Shown here: positions 26,101 through 36,842 of the stretch, one piece after another | Numbering within the stretch: position 1 is the first letter of the stretch | Layout of the letters: each line of letters begins with the position of its first letter | Source: Rhynchonema sp. JSB1_4 | Lineage: Eukaryota > Nematoda > Chromadorea > Monhysterida > Xyalidae | Reading direction: 5' to 3' | Assembly: GCA_030248065.1 (NCBI GenBank) | Contig: JASAMV010002020.1 | Span: forward strand, 1 to 64,000 | DNA length: 64,000 bases | Notes under the pieces: model-generated | Seen by the model: the letters and a program-made list of their open reading frames with translations, nothing else | Told to the model about the DNA's origin: nothing | Databases searched by the model: none | Position numbers and translations under genes: made by a program

Positions 26101-29100
26101 GGTTCTGGCGTGGTGGCGTGTGATTGGTTATTGATGATATACGAAGTATATCAGTATTTATTCATATTTACTTTACTGTTTTGGAGTGGCCCTCCAGCCG
26201 TTACAAAACGCTGAAAATTTCAGCTCGATCCGCCCAGTAGAAAGGTGTTTTTCAGCCACCCGAAAATTTGTGTGTCCGTCCGGCGGCTACATAAAGTGCG
26301 GCACTTGACAGCAGCGCTAAGGAACCTGAATCAGGCCGGACAAGTTGTTCGATTCATCTAGTGGTGAGGAGGGTTGACATCTATGTCCCATAAATTAATA
26401 CCGCTTCTATCGCGAGAAAACGGCCGTGATGTTTCACTTAGTTTTTAGTGGTTAGTCGGACGACTAATGCTTTTTGTGAGCATTATTCTCACCGTGTGTG
26501 AATTGTTTTAGTTTATATCTTGATTGTTTTGGAGAGCCTGTCTGCGGGTTAGATAATCGTGAAAATTTCAGACAGGTCCACCCTGTAAAAACGGTTTTTG
26601 GGCCACCCAAAAAAGTGGTAAAATTTGTGTTCGAGGTTAGGTTTGCGAGGATGGCGCGGTTTAATGTGGTTGTGTTGAGCAATGTTTTGTTTGTTTATCA
26701 AAGTCCGTCTGGAAATCAAAGAAGTGTGAAAATTTCAGATCGGTCCGTTTTGTAAAAACGGGTTTTTGGTTCACCCAAAAAGTGGTAAACTGTGTGTTCT
26801 AGTTCAGGTTCGCGAGGTTGGCGCGGTTTAATGTGGTTTGTGTTGAGCGATGTTTTGAGTGTTTTTCAGAGTCCGTCTGGACGTCAAAGAAGTGTGAAAA
26901 TTTCAGATCGGTCCATTTTGTAAAAACGGGTTTTTGGGTCACCCAAGGAGTGGTAAAACTTGTGTTCGAGTTCAGGTTTGCGAGGTTGCCGCGGTTTAAT
27001 ATGGTTTGTGTTAAGAGATGTTTTGATTGTTTTTGGGAATCCGTCTGGAGGTCAAGGAAGTGCGAAAATTTCAGGTTGGTCCACCATATAAAAGAGGGTT
27101 TTTGGGCCATTCAAAATGCGGTGGAATTTGGGTGCGATTCAGGATTCAATTGATTTTGTGCGATGGTTTGATTGTTTTCGAATAAGTATGCGGCGGCTGT
27201 GTTGGATTGAGTGTGGCTGGCTTGCAGCTTAACAGTCTTGAGAGCTAGTCACGTTAAAACTGAAAGCATGTTTATAATGTATCGTTTCACGTGTGATAAT
27301 TTGAATTTCCGCGCGTGGGTCGGACATGAAAGCATGTGTGGTCGTTGTAGGCGATTTCGTGAAAGGTGCGTGAATTGATGTAAGCGATTTCGTGCATGTA
27401 GGCGCATGATTTCCACTGCCGCGCAGCCATTTGCGCGACACTAATCTCTTAGCTGATTGGTTGTGATAAGCTTTGCTAATCCCCCGTGGGAAAGTTGCGC
27501 GTGTGAAAGTTTATTATTATGTGTGCTTTTTCTCACGCTTGATCATGCTGTGCATTCTTGTTTGTTTTATTTGGTGTGGGTTTCGTATTGTTATGGCTTT
27601 CTGATTGAAGCCGAGTCTTTTTATGAAACTTAGAAGGTAAATCATGGATAATTTCTATGCTGCCAAGTGCTATCGACGGCGACGCAGCGCACCGACGGAG
27701 ATCGCTTTTGCCCGTTAGTTGGAGCCGGAGGAGTAGGCTGTCCAGCCTGTGTTTTGTGATGTTAGTTGAGGGACTAACCTGTGTGCTTTGTGACGCTAGC
27801 CAGTACTTCTAATGTTCTATTGTGTGCAGTCAACCAACAGCCTGTCCATGCTGTGTTTTATGACGTTAATTGTCGGAATAGCCTGTGCATTTCGTGCCGT
27901 TAGGCGGTTTCGTGATTAGGCATATTTGTCTTCTCCTGTTTTTTCGCCCTTGCCCGTTGGTCGGGGGACTAGCCTGCAGTGTAGTTCCTGGGGGGAGTGG
28001 GGTTCCCCCTAAGGTACACTAACCGCCGCGACCAAGGTACACTAGTACACTAACCGCCGCGTCAGGTACACTAACCGCCTCAATTTTTGCCCAAAATAGG
28101 CAATTTTAGGCCTGAAATGGGCATTTTTAGGCCTAAAATGGGTAATTTTTAGGTCAATGTTGTCAAAAGTCGCCAAAATACCCTTTTTATGGAGAATTTT
28201 TTCCAAAAAGGGCCAAAAATCGGTCAAATTTTCTACCTCAAAAAGTGACTTTTCCTGAATTTGGGTCTTCCCCCCAGGAAGGTACACTAACCGACGCACG
28301 GAAAAAAGGGGTAGGTACACTAACCGCCGCGTCGGACCAAGAACTACACTGCTAGCCTGTATATGCTGTGACGTTAATTGTCGGACTAGCCTGTGCATTT
28401 CGTGCCGTTAGTTGGTGGACTAACAAGCCTCAAAAAAACCAGCCTGTGTGTTTTGTGTTTAGAGATATTAGTCATGTCCTGCATTGTCGAAAAAGCGATC
28501 ATGGGCATCAACCGTCCGTAGCTCTATTACGTTTACTCTTGATGTTACGGAGAAAGCAAACTGATACAACTGACTAGCACACGGAAAGATTTACACAATA
28601 TAAGCTGAGCTAGCACTGTGCACATACATTCCAATCGAACATGCAGCACAAGTCAAAACATCACATGATTGCTTGCTTGTCCCGAGGTTACAGTTAGTGG
28701 ATCTCATCCGCTACACTCCCGCCCGACTAAAGTGTCATACCACACCCGTATGGGGCAAACCGCATCAAAGAAGCAGAAATGATGTGCACTCAATATGAAA
28801 TACATGCTCAATATAATAGTAATAAAGTTTGCTATTTCAAAACTCAATATTTCCGTGGATCACAATTGTCCTACCCAACCAGGTAGTGTCCGCCGGGCCG
28901 TGCCCCGATTCCGACAAAGGGCTTCGCCTTGAGAATCAACAGGTTCGTTCATCGGTGCAGCAGTTGTCCTCCGAACTATCGTTGTGACCGCTCAGAGACG
29001 ACAGCATGCGGCGAATTGAGATTGACCGAAGTTCTCATCCACCCGTTGCAGAGCAGAACGAAGGAAAGTGATGTGGCGAACTGCCATGCCGAGGCTGGTG

Positions 29101-31975
29101 GGTGGCGGCGAGTGTCTTCGTTGATCTTCTTGTGTGACTGAGGCTATTGTCAAATGTTGCCGAGTGTTCGTGAGTGACTATTGTCCGAGTAGTGCCCGGT
29201 GGCGAAGAGTTGTACTGAAGATTGCCTTCAGTAGTTGCTCAGCAGATTTCCTTCCCTTCGAACGGTGATGCCTGAGTCCGTGTTTCGGAGAACGATGGTG
29301 ACGAGTGTCCGGATGGAATTCTGTCCATTTCGCTTGTCGCGGAATCGACGGTTGCCTACGATGCCATGTCGAAAATGCGAACAAGAGCACCAACTGTCCG
29401 GGAGAGAGCAAACTGACCCAACTGACTAGCACATGGAAAGATTACACAATATAAGCTGGGTTAGCAGTGCGCACACACATTCCAATCTAACATGCAGCAC
29501 AAGTCAAAACATCACATGATTGCATGCTTGTTCCGAAGTTACAGTTAGTGGATCTCATCCGCTACATGTATTGACACTCAAGGGCATCGACGGCGACGCA
29601 ACGCATCGACGGAGACCGCCCTTGCCCGTTGGTCGGAGGACTAGCCTGTATATTTTGTGACCTTAAAGCTGCTGGTTAACAACCCTTCGACCGCGCGTGA
29701 TCTTAGGGGGTAGTATATATAAACAAAGTTTGGACATCGTGTTACTCGACCCTAATCTGGCGAGCCGATTGGTTGCTTCCTAATGTTTCACGGCCACGTT
29801 GAAATATGCCCCTGGTGAAAAAAAACCGGAAAAATTTAAACGGTGCTGTGACACGAATAGGCTGTTTCAAAGTTTGACACTGGAGTGACAGCAACCTCCA
29901 ACAGTATGCCGAAAACCGCAATGCACAATAGCTATTGAAACGTCCGCATTGTTGAATTAAAAAAAATTAAAAAGTTTCAGAAACCTGGCCATTTTTTGTT
30001 AGGATTTTCTACTCGTATAATTTTAAGCATCTGTGGTGAATAAAATAAATTGTCAAATACAAATAAAAATCCTCTAATTATCAAGTTTTTTGTTTGTGAT
30101 TCCCAGTTTTCAAAACCCTACACAGCTCACACAATGTTTACCACAACATGCGCAAGGCAGCCATGCTCACAGTGCGCACACAACGACAACATACAGCCGG
30201 ACGGGAAGTGATGTTTCAGCTAGCAAGCTTTGTGTGTGTGTGCACATGGAAAGGCTGCCTTGCGCATGTTGTGGTAAACATTGTGTGAGCTGTGTAGGAT
30301 TTTGAAAACTGGGGAGCACAAACAAAGACTTGATAATTAGAGGATTTTTATTTGTAATTGACAACTTATTTCATTCACCACAAATGCTTAAAGGGGGGAC
30401 TCATTGCTAAAAGTACCCTTTTTACAATTTCAACTTGTAGCTGGGATGCGTGCGATCAGAACGCCACCAAGATAAAATTAATCGGATGAAAATCGGCCGA
30501 GATCGAACCGATTGAATCGGCCCAACCGGGAACAAAAATAAGTTCGGAGCAGCTGCATTTTTATTGCAAATCAGGCAAAATCTCATGAATTGTTAGATTT
30601 TGAGCGAGCAGCAGATGTTGGAGAAAAGAAAACGAAAATTCTAACTTGGGGTTTTCTGTAACAGTGACGATTTCTTCCAAAAAATCATAAATCCTTCAAA
30701 AAGGCTTCTTTCGCGATTCTGAGACCAGTTCTGGAACAGATCAATTTAGCCGTATTGATTTATCTTTTATGAAGGTGTACCGGTCGATTCCATCGGTTTG
30801 GAAGAAATCGTCACTGTTACAGAAAACCCCAAGCTAGAATTTTCGTTTTCTTTTGTCCAACATCTGCTGCTCGCTCAAAATCAAACGATTCATGAGCTTT
30901 TGCCTGATTTGCAATAAAAATGCAGCTGGTCCGAACTTATTTTTGTTCCCGGTTGGGTCGATTCAATCGGTTCGATCTCGGCCGATTTTCATCCGATTAA
31001 TAGATCTTGGTGGCGTTCTGATCGCACGTATCCCAGCTACAAGTTGAAATTATGAAAAGGGTACTTTTAGCAATGAGTCCCCCCTTTAAAATTATACGAG
31101 TAGAAAATCCTAACAAAAAATGTCCTGGTGACCAGGAAATGGACAAAAATTGGGACCAAGTACAGCTGAGCCAAGTTCTCAAAACTGATTGTGTATCAAA
31201 AACTGAAACCAAACCGAAATATTAGTGATGGTACTTTTTGCCCGCATTGATGGCTTAACTTTATCCGCATGATATGTGGGCTAACACCACGACTGAAACC
31301 ATTTTTCTCGAAATTTGAGAGGTTTTGGCAATATAGCACGAGTAATCGGGTTGAATGAGGTTTTGAATTCAGTGTGCGGAGGTCGGTTCCCCACTTTTCA
31401 ATTTTCGGTCGTCCGTGCTCAGATAGGGAGCTGGTATGGAAAACAATATTTTGACTGTGAGTGTCTTGGACCAACCCTGGTTAATGTGCCAAGTTACATG
31501 CAGAGCTGTGCAAATATATGTAGTATATGTGTATTGTGACATATATTATTTTGGGATTACATATACTAAACAAAAATTTGCATATATTATTGAATTAAAA
31601 AAGCCGGCAACCTCCAATTGTTTGGCAAAAGGAACAAATCCTGACATATATTATTTTGGCTCCCGAACAGGTCTGGTTACATGGAAATTGGTGCGAATCG
31701 TTTAATTATGAATTTTTGCCTTCCATCCAGCACTAGGTAAAAATCACTTTTCGATGTTACAGATCCCCTGAAGTTGGTCTCACACTATGTTGGTTGGGTA
31801 CGCCCGTTGTATGTATTCTCAATCTTTCCAGAAGCAGTCGTCGACCGAGGACACAAGCCGCTCCACGGCGTCGAACGACGGCGAAGCGAGTGGGCGTCAA
31901 GGTTCGTCGGTGGTGGGAGCCCGCCGAATCAGTATGTTCAAGCCGCGCATAAGACAAAATAACTATTATCTATAG
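17154..31975 (+). CDS. Downstream in-phase exons of the HUWE1-like gene, ending in a stop
   Basis: Eight further exons follow with compatible phases: 17154-17216, 18177-18280, 18590-18792, 18858-19073, 19136-19189, 20172-20285, 21374-21460 and 31832-31975, the last ending in TAG. The exon at 18590 may match the human segment RFRLTFFICSVGF (here RWQMTLLFCASCL), but the rest has no counterpart I recognise. The last four exons are low-complexity, rich in Ser, Arg, Glu and Lys, as in a disordered tail. No UBA, WWE or HECT exon is visible. Either this species makes a short HUWE1-like protein, or this is an alternative end, or these exons belong to a neighbouring gene that happens to be in phase. 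The last intron is 10.4 kb and full of mobile DNA. Confidence 0.55.
20295..20938. mobile_element. TTAA-flanked palindromic element
   Basis: TTAA occurs at 20291-20294 and 20939-20942. The ends are inverse copies (AGGGGAAGTTGCACATTCC / GGAATGTGCAATTTCCCCT). Much of the interior is also palindromic, including two facing copies of an AATTTCGCTTTTCTTTA segment. The left TTAA lies five bases after an exon border and overlaps the splice-donor context. The target choice is that of piggyBac-like elements. There is no transposase, so it is non-autonomous. Confidence 0.75.
23654..24286 (-). pseudogene. gag: Retrotransposon gag-like protein remnant
   Basis: The 210-residue frame has the helical Gag pattern of Ty3/Gypsy-type elements. 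It carries an internal LSQYYSDLSQLARRAW segment (compare the common YxxxLxxLAxRA-type motif), followed by KSYFLCGL. Upstream sequence continues the same protein (SLDSLLGIAKQYELND), but an in-frame TGA separates it from this part. A second frame at 23330-23554 may be the tail. The protein would package RNA in the particle. The stop suggests the copy is no longer active. Confidence 0.6.
25255..25336 (-). tRNA. tRNA-like sequence (copy 1), probably tRNA-derived repeat
   Basis: On the minus strand it starts GTTCCCGTAGCTCAGTTGG and ends in the matching acceptor strand CGGGAGC. The D arm (A box) and the T arm GGAGG-TTCGAGT-CCTTC (B box) are good. The anticodon arm does not fold: the sequence between the two arms is about ten bases too long and lacks a 5-bp stem around a 7-base loop. 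I therefore read it as a tRNA-derived (SINE-like) unit or pseudogene. It lies inside the right LTR. Confidence 0.55.
25648..25729 (-). tRNA. tRNA-like sequence (copy 2)
   Basis: This is a near-identical 82-base partner, 393 bp from copy 1, with the same upstream sequence GATCCCTGAACCGCCACACC. The two units plus the spacer form a tandem insertion of about 540 bp in the LTR. The A and B boxes are intact and the anticodon region is abnormal. Confidence 0.55.
26195..27195. repeat. Tandem repeat, 167-bp period
   Basis: The landmark GAAAATTTCAG occurs at about 26213 (divergent first unit), 26561, 26728, 26895 and 27064, giving periods of 167-169 bp. Each unit carries TGTAAAAACGGGTTTTTGG and GTTTGCGAGG-type landmarks. 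Long frames on both strands run across units because the period is near a multiple of three. No protein family is recognised. Confidence 0.8.
27640..28450. repeat. Degenerate tandem repeat around GACTAGCCTGTG
   Basis: Irregular copies of a GGACTAGCCTGTGCATTTTGTGACGTTAG-like unit (written in part: GGACTAGCCTGTG) occur here and again near 29640. The units are too diverged for a firm period. They host the MITE at 27977. Confidence 0.4.
27977..28351. mobile_element. hAT-type MITE, solo copy of the array-embedded family
   Basis: The 375-bp element has ends CAGTGTAGTTCCTGG / CCAAGAACTACACTG and a perfect 8-bp duplication CTAGCCTG (27969-27976 and 28352-28359). Its interior matches the MITEs in the array at 4.8-8.8 kb, including the AAAGTCGCCAAAATACCC segment, so that family also exists outside the array. 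Confidence 0.85.
28543..29566 (-). mobile_element. TRIM-like non-autonomous LTR element
   Basis: Direct repeats of about 172 bp lie at 28543-28715 and 29395-29566, each bounded TGT...ACA. Read on the minus strand, a TGGTGCTCTTGTTCGCA sequence just inside the right repeat can pair with a tRNA 3' end. A purine-rich CGGGCGGGAG abuts the left repeat. The internal ~680 bp has no gag or pol. I found no matching target-site duplication. Confidence 0.6.
29667..31130. mobile_element. TTAA/AGCTGCTGG palindromic element, right end lost, carrying a nested element
   Basis: The left end TTAA-AGCTGCTGG matches the elements at 41,273 and 43,125, and so does the following ~150 bp. The inner part is a palindrome around 30,200 (arms about 30010-30190 and 30215-30391). 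The right arm resumes after the nested insertion and fades near 31,130. The matching right terminus is not seen. Confidence 0.6.
30392..31085. mobile_element. TTAA-flanked palindromic element nested in another
   Basis: The ends AGGGGGGACTCATTGC / GCAATGAGTCCCCCCT are flanked by TTAA at 30388-30391 and 31086-31089. Removing it restores a continuous host palindrome (ATGCTTAA joined to AATTATACGAG), which shows a later insertion. The 694-bp element is itself nearly a perfect inverted repeat. No coding sequence. Confidence 0.8.
31131..31830. other. Remaining last-intron sequence
   Basis: No gene is seen. Three close copies of an ACATATATTATTTTGG-like phrase (31537-31660) suggest a local AT-rich repeat. 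Confidence 0.4.
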
Positions 31976-32090
31976 CCAATCAATGTAACTTAATCTATTC
32001 ACTCCTGTATACGTCGTTCAATTTTTATGTTCACGGATTTTTATGCTCACTGTTCCGTTTGCAATGCAATACGTGGCTTATTTATGTAAA

Positions 32091-32277
32091 GGCAAATTAC
32101 ACAAACATGAGCTCGATTTCGCAGCTGGCAGAATGGTGAAACATTCATACGTGGCTGCTGATTTGGGAAATGTTACACGTTGAAGAATACAAAGTGGAGC
32201 ATGATGATTTTCTCTTTCTATTCGTTTTGAATACACCACCTTCGAAATCGGGCTCGTGTTGGTGTAGCTTGCCTTTA
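32091..32277. mobile_element. ~190-bp MITE family AAGGCAAA, intergenic copy
   Basis: The ends AAGGCAAATTACACAAACA and GTGTAGCTTGCCTT are inverse, with TA on each side. It contains the family's GGGAAATGTTACACGTTGAA core. Confidence 0.65.
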
Positions 32278-33475
32278 CATCACATTTCCGTCAATGAATG
32301 CAACTATGCAGGTTAGTGGCAATTTTTAGGTCTTTTTCGGCCTGTCACGCCGTTATCTAAATGTTTCCAAACTTAAAAACCTTATTTTCTGGTACTTTTG
32401 AAAGTGCTCTATTTTTCTATTGCATTTTCATTTCTGCAACACAAAGCGCGGCCTCAAAATTTAGAGCCAAACTTGTGTTTTCGAAAAATGTGGCCGATTT
32501 TTGGAACATTTCGCACCCTCACCGAGTGAAGCAATGCTTTGAGCGACTGAAGTTCTCATGCTAAGTTAACCAGAAGCTGTTTGTAATCCTATCCACGTGT
32601 TACTTGACTTTCAACTCATTTGGAGTTTCTGCACCGGTCGTTCCAAGTTGTGAAAATTCACTTTTTTCTGGAACGAAAAGTCGCGAAAACGATCTATGTT
32701 ATATAATACATAGCTTACGATTTCGTCATGTTTCTGTGATTTCGACCAACGTAAGAGTTGAGTGCCTGAGCGAACTGTGAAGTCCCCGAAACACTGCGAG
32801 ATCGCACTCACACGTACCCCATTTTGCTGTGGGTTTGTTGATCGGTGATACGTGATATGACCACGTGTTCGATTATGATTGTTTTCGTTGTTGTTTCTTT
32901 GTTGTTTGTTCGTTCGTTGTTCGTTCGTTTCGTTGTTCGTTTCGTTTCTGTTCGCTTTTTGTTCCTTGAGTTTCTGTGCGCACAACGTCTGCTTGCGGCT
33001 TCCGATATTGTGTATTTTAAGCGAAACAGTTATGGTTTACTCCAGAATGTTGAAAAAAAATCCATGATACTCGTTCGCTGGATCGTCATGCTGCACGAAA
33101 CCAATTTTCTCGAATTAAAAAAGTGTAAAACATGGGTTACACAAGTTAGGAAACAAGTGCAGTAGTCGAAAAAACAATTGTGTGACCAATGTTTTCGACA
33201 CGAAACGTTCATGAAAACAGTGTCAGCTGGAAATAAGCCGAAAGTCATGCGCAGAGGATTCACACGCCCCGAAAGCGATGTGGCTCCCTTTTGTTTTCTT
33301 CCAATAAAATTCAGCACTCACATGATGGTATAAAGTGGTCAATTTTGAGGAAAACGGCTGCAGGTGCACGCCGCAAAACGGTCATAAAACGGCACAAGCA
33401 CGATATGTAAGGAAGTAAACCTCACCAAAAAAGCACACTCGGAAAATTGGAACATGCGACTGAAACTGAGCTTAA
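32278..33475. other. Intergenic, transposon fragment
   Basis: About 32,300-32,690 matches half of the palindrome at 44,380-45,479 (shared TGCACCGGTCGTTCCAA and ACGAAAAGTCGC). A GTTCGTTCGTTGTTCGTTCG-type simple repeat lies near 32,910-32,960. No gene recognised. Confidence 0.5.
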
Positions 33476-34002
33476 AGGGTGTGTCTAACGTCTCTTAACC
33501 CCATGTTTTATTGGGTGCAATCGAAAGATGACCTCGACAGGCCACCGTGTGCAAGAAACCGCGTCTTCTACAGTAGCTCGCTAAATATTGAGGGTTACTT
33601 TTCGAATTAAATCAATTTCCGGACACAAAACTCCAGGCGCTTTTTAGTGCGCGCTACTCACGTTTGGCGTTTTTCTGCTGAAACATTGCATGTTTAAGCG
33701 CGGCTCAGCCGCCTATACAATGCACGTAAACGCTCAACACACAACGCTCTGGCTGCTGGCTTGACTGTGGACACAATGAATGTTTCATTTAACCCACAGA
33801 AGCTGGTTTGTGTGTGTTTCGCTTCGTGACTTTTCTTGTCTGCTCAGTCTGAATTTTGTGTCCGGAAATTGATTTAATTCGAAAAGTAACCCTCAAGATT
33901 TCGCGATTTAGCAAGTTAGAAGTCGCGGTTTTTTGCACACGGCGGCCTTTCGAAAAATTCCACCCAACAAAACATGGGGTTAGGAGACGTTAGACACACC
34001 CT
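33476..34002. mobile_element. TTAA-flanked palindromic element (AGGGTGTGTC ends)
   Basis: The ends AGGGTGTGTCTAACGTCTC and GAGACGTTAGACACACCCT-like are flanked by TTAA at 33472-33475 and 34003-34006. The 527-bp interior is an inverted repeat sharing the phrase GTGTCCGGAAATTGATTT. No transposase. Confidence 0.8.
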
Positions 34003-34341
34003 TTAAGCGGCGCGCCCCTCTTACGCCCTACTCCGCGATTCAAGTCCCATTTTTACAAAGGATGTCCGGAAAACAAATCAGATTCAGTGGGAATTCCGTT
34101 TTACCACCTCATGCGTGACGCACAGTTCTATTCGCTTACAGTACCGCATTTGTATCTCACACAGCCCCCTTCTGTTTTGAATCCCCGTTATTATATGCTC
34201 AACATCGATCTATTTCTGGGCACAAAATGCTCCAGACAAATGCTATAAAGTAGTCAAAGTATTGGTACCCACTAAGTTTGACGTGTATCGATCGGTCAAT
34301 ACAACCTCTCTAACCTTTCTCTCATGCGTGTGTGTGTACAC

Positions 34342-34858
34342 CAGGGTTGGGCAAAAAACGTTTTTTTTTAAAAAATCGTTTTTTTTTAAAAAAAAACGTT
34401 TTTTTTTAAAAAAAACGTTTTTTTTAAAACGCCCAGATGACCAAAATATGCCCCCAAAAAAATTGGAAAACGCTCATGTTGGGAAGAAAACGTGGTTAAA
34501 TGAAGTCATTCCATGTGTTCTGAGGCAAAATAAACAGGTTTCAACCCTTTTCTAGCGAGTTGCTAAGATCCCATATCAGACCCGCATCGTAGGACCAACT
34601 TTGGCCGGGGTCATCACTGAAAGTCAAACTCCGTATATCGACGTATCTCGACAAAGTAAAAATTGGTCGAAAATTTTTTGAAAAAAATGGGACAAAAAAA
34701 TGATTTTCCTTGATAATCAGGGTACTTTCCCTGAAAAATCAGGGAAAATCAAGGAAATTCAGGGTTTAAAAAAAACGAAAAACGACCCAGGCGTTTTTTT
34801 GAAAAAAAACGTCGTTTTTTTAAAAAAAAACGCCGTCGTTTTTTTTTGCCCAACCCTG
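34342..34858. mobile_element. hAT-type MITE, CAGGGTTGGGC family (copy 1)
   Basis: The 517-bp element has ends CAGGGTTGGGCAAAAAA and its inverse. A perfect 8-bp duplication GTGTACAC (34334-34341, 34859-34866) fits the hAT target consensus nTnnnnAn. Subterminal blocks alternate A-runs and T-runs with ACG, and the centre carries CCTGATTTTTCAGGG-like palindromes. Confidence 0.9.
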
Positions 34859-34866
34859 GTGTACAC

Positions 34867-36842
34867 AAAGGGAGCAACGGCTCCCGTGCTTTCCACACAG
34901 TCACCTGTGTGATGCTGCTTTCTTGGGTACCTGTTTTGCATAAACAGGATAGCAAATGCACAAAATGACACCTTAGCCCTATAATTTAATCCTTATAGGA
35001 GTGACCACCAGAGTGCGCATTTTCTCAACAAGTATGCAATAAACTCCAAAATTCTTTTTCTGTGCGCACTTCAGTTTATGTTTATACATTTGACTTGCGG
35101 TGGTCATCAGTCTGCCGGATGCACCACAATTTGTGCTGATTGGTCGTTATTTTTATGCGAATCTGATTTCTGTGATCAGTTTCGCTTGAGCCGTCGTTGA
35201 TAAAACATTATTCAATCATTTGCGAATTCTGCATTCCTATTCGCGTATTTTTTACTGCCATCGCAACTTGCTTTCCCAGCGTGGTTAACACAATTACTAA
35301 TTCTTAGACAAATCCTTGTCATGGCCATAAAAAAGGTCGCCACTACTTCCTTGCATAACGAAATCATAACATATACATACAGTATGTACCTTATAGTGGT
35401 ATTGAACGTATTTCTGAAAAAAATGTAGAAGTTTCCAATCGCCGAAAAACAATTTCTGACTGATATTGGTCGCACAATGACTAAATCAGAATTCATCAAC
35501 CCTGATCTTCAGGTTCAACCTTAATCACTAAGCTACTTGTATTTTTGACAAAACATTTTCAGCTAACAATAATCTAGCAGATCAACCACGTTGCCGCAGG
35601 TCTGAAACATTCTCTTTACTACATACTTTGTGTGCGATCACGCAACGCAACGTCATTGCCCCGTCACTTTCCCTCTTCACGATTCAGGAAAAAAACTTGA
35701 CCAATTCTTATACAGTCATTGTGCGACCAATATCTCTAGAATGTTGTATCCCAAACACCACTGTTGCTGTTTTATGTTTCTGCGTGTTCCAGCAATTTCG
35801 GCCAACTCCAGTTTCCTGATTAAGGTTGAGGCTAGGTTCGGGATTTGGGTTGAGGTGTGAGAGAAACTGCTATTTATGTGGTGTGGTTTGACCTTCACAT
35901 TTACATACATTCATCAAGATTGCTGTTGGGGTCGGTGTGTATTTCTAATGATTTAACCATCGTTTAGTTAGGGCATGATTGTTTGGATATTTTATGCCCA
36001 TTTTCATGTGCAAAATAGCGCGGGAGGCTTGACTTTTCGCGCGATAGGTTGAGAGGCCCTTCTCTGCTCTAACGTTTTGAGGATACTTTCTTGCACCATT
36101 ATTATTTTTATTATGGGGTTTGTTTTGTTTCGCTGTTATTATTGTTTTGGTCGTGCGTGATGATTTATATGTGTATATTTGTTTTGAGCACCTTGAATTC
36201 ATCCGTGTAAAAACTGATTATTGTTATTTGGCAGTTGCTCTTGATTGATCATGCACGTTGCCATTTGTACGCCCCCGCGTCATTTTTCAACATGAAATTA
36301 ACCTCATGGAAGGGCTGCTTTCTGAAACTTCAAGTAACCAAAAAATTTATCTGCTGCATATGACCGAAAAATCAAAATTAAACTTTAATTTAACTTCGAG
36401 ATTATGTGCCCTATGAGTGATTATTTCTTTTGGGGAATGTCATCATTTTTTGTATTGTTTCCTTCCCGGAAATGCGTTGTCACGGTTTTTGAGTGATTAG
36501 AAGTGACAAATTATGGAGTTCTTGAGATTCAGGAAATGTGAATTTCTCACGCACATGTTCCAGAATCATAACGACTGTAATTTTTCAATTTGGATTACTG
36601 GACGTGGTTATTCATTATTGTGGTTATTCACAACTCCCGGTGGAGAGTGTTTTTGGTTGCTCGCTGCAACGGGTTTTCACAGACGTGTGGTGCACCAGAA
36701 CATCGTCAGTGCGTACTAATGCATCAAAGGGTCACATGATCCCAAAAGACATACAACCGGGTTTCAGGCTCATCCCAACACAAAACTGCTTGTTATTCAA
36801 CGCCTTTTCAGATTTTATTTATTCCACAATTTGACCTAAGAA
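34867..36842. other. Intergenic region with one MITE
   Basis: About 35,465-35,741 is an inverted repeat with ends TATTGGTCGCACAATGACT and AGTCATTGTGCGACCAATA. Copies or halves recur at about 52,430-52,715. I see no convincing gene in the rest. Confidence 0.5.
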
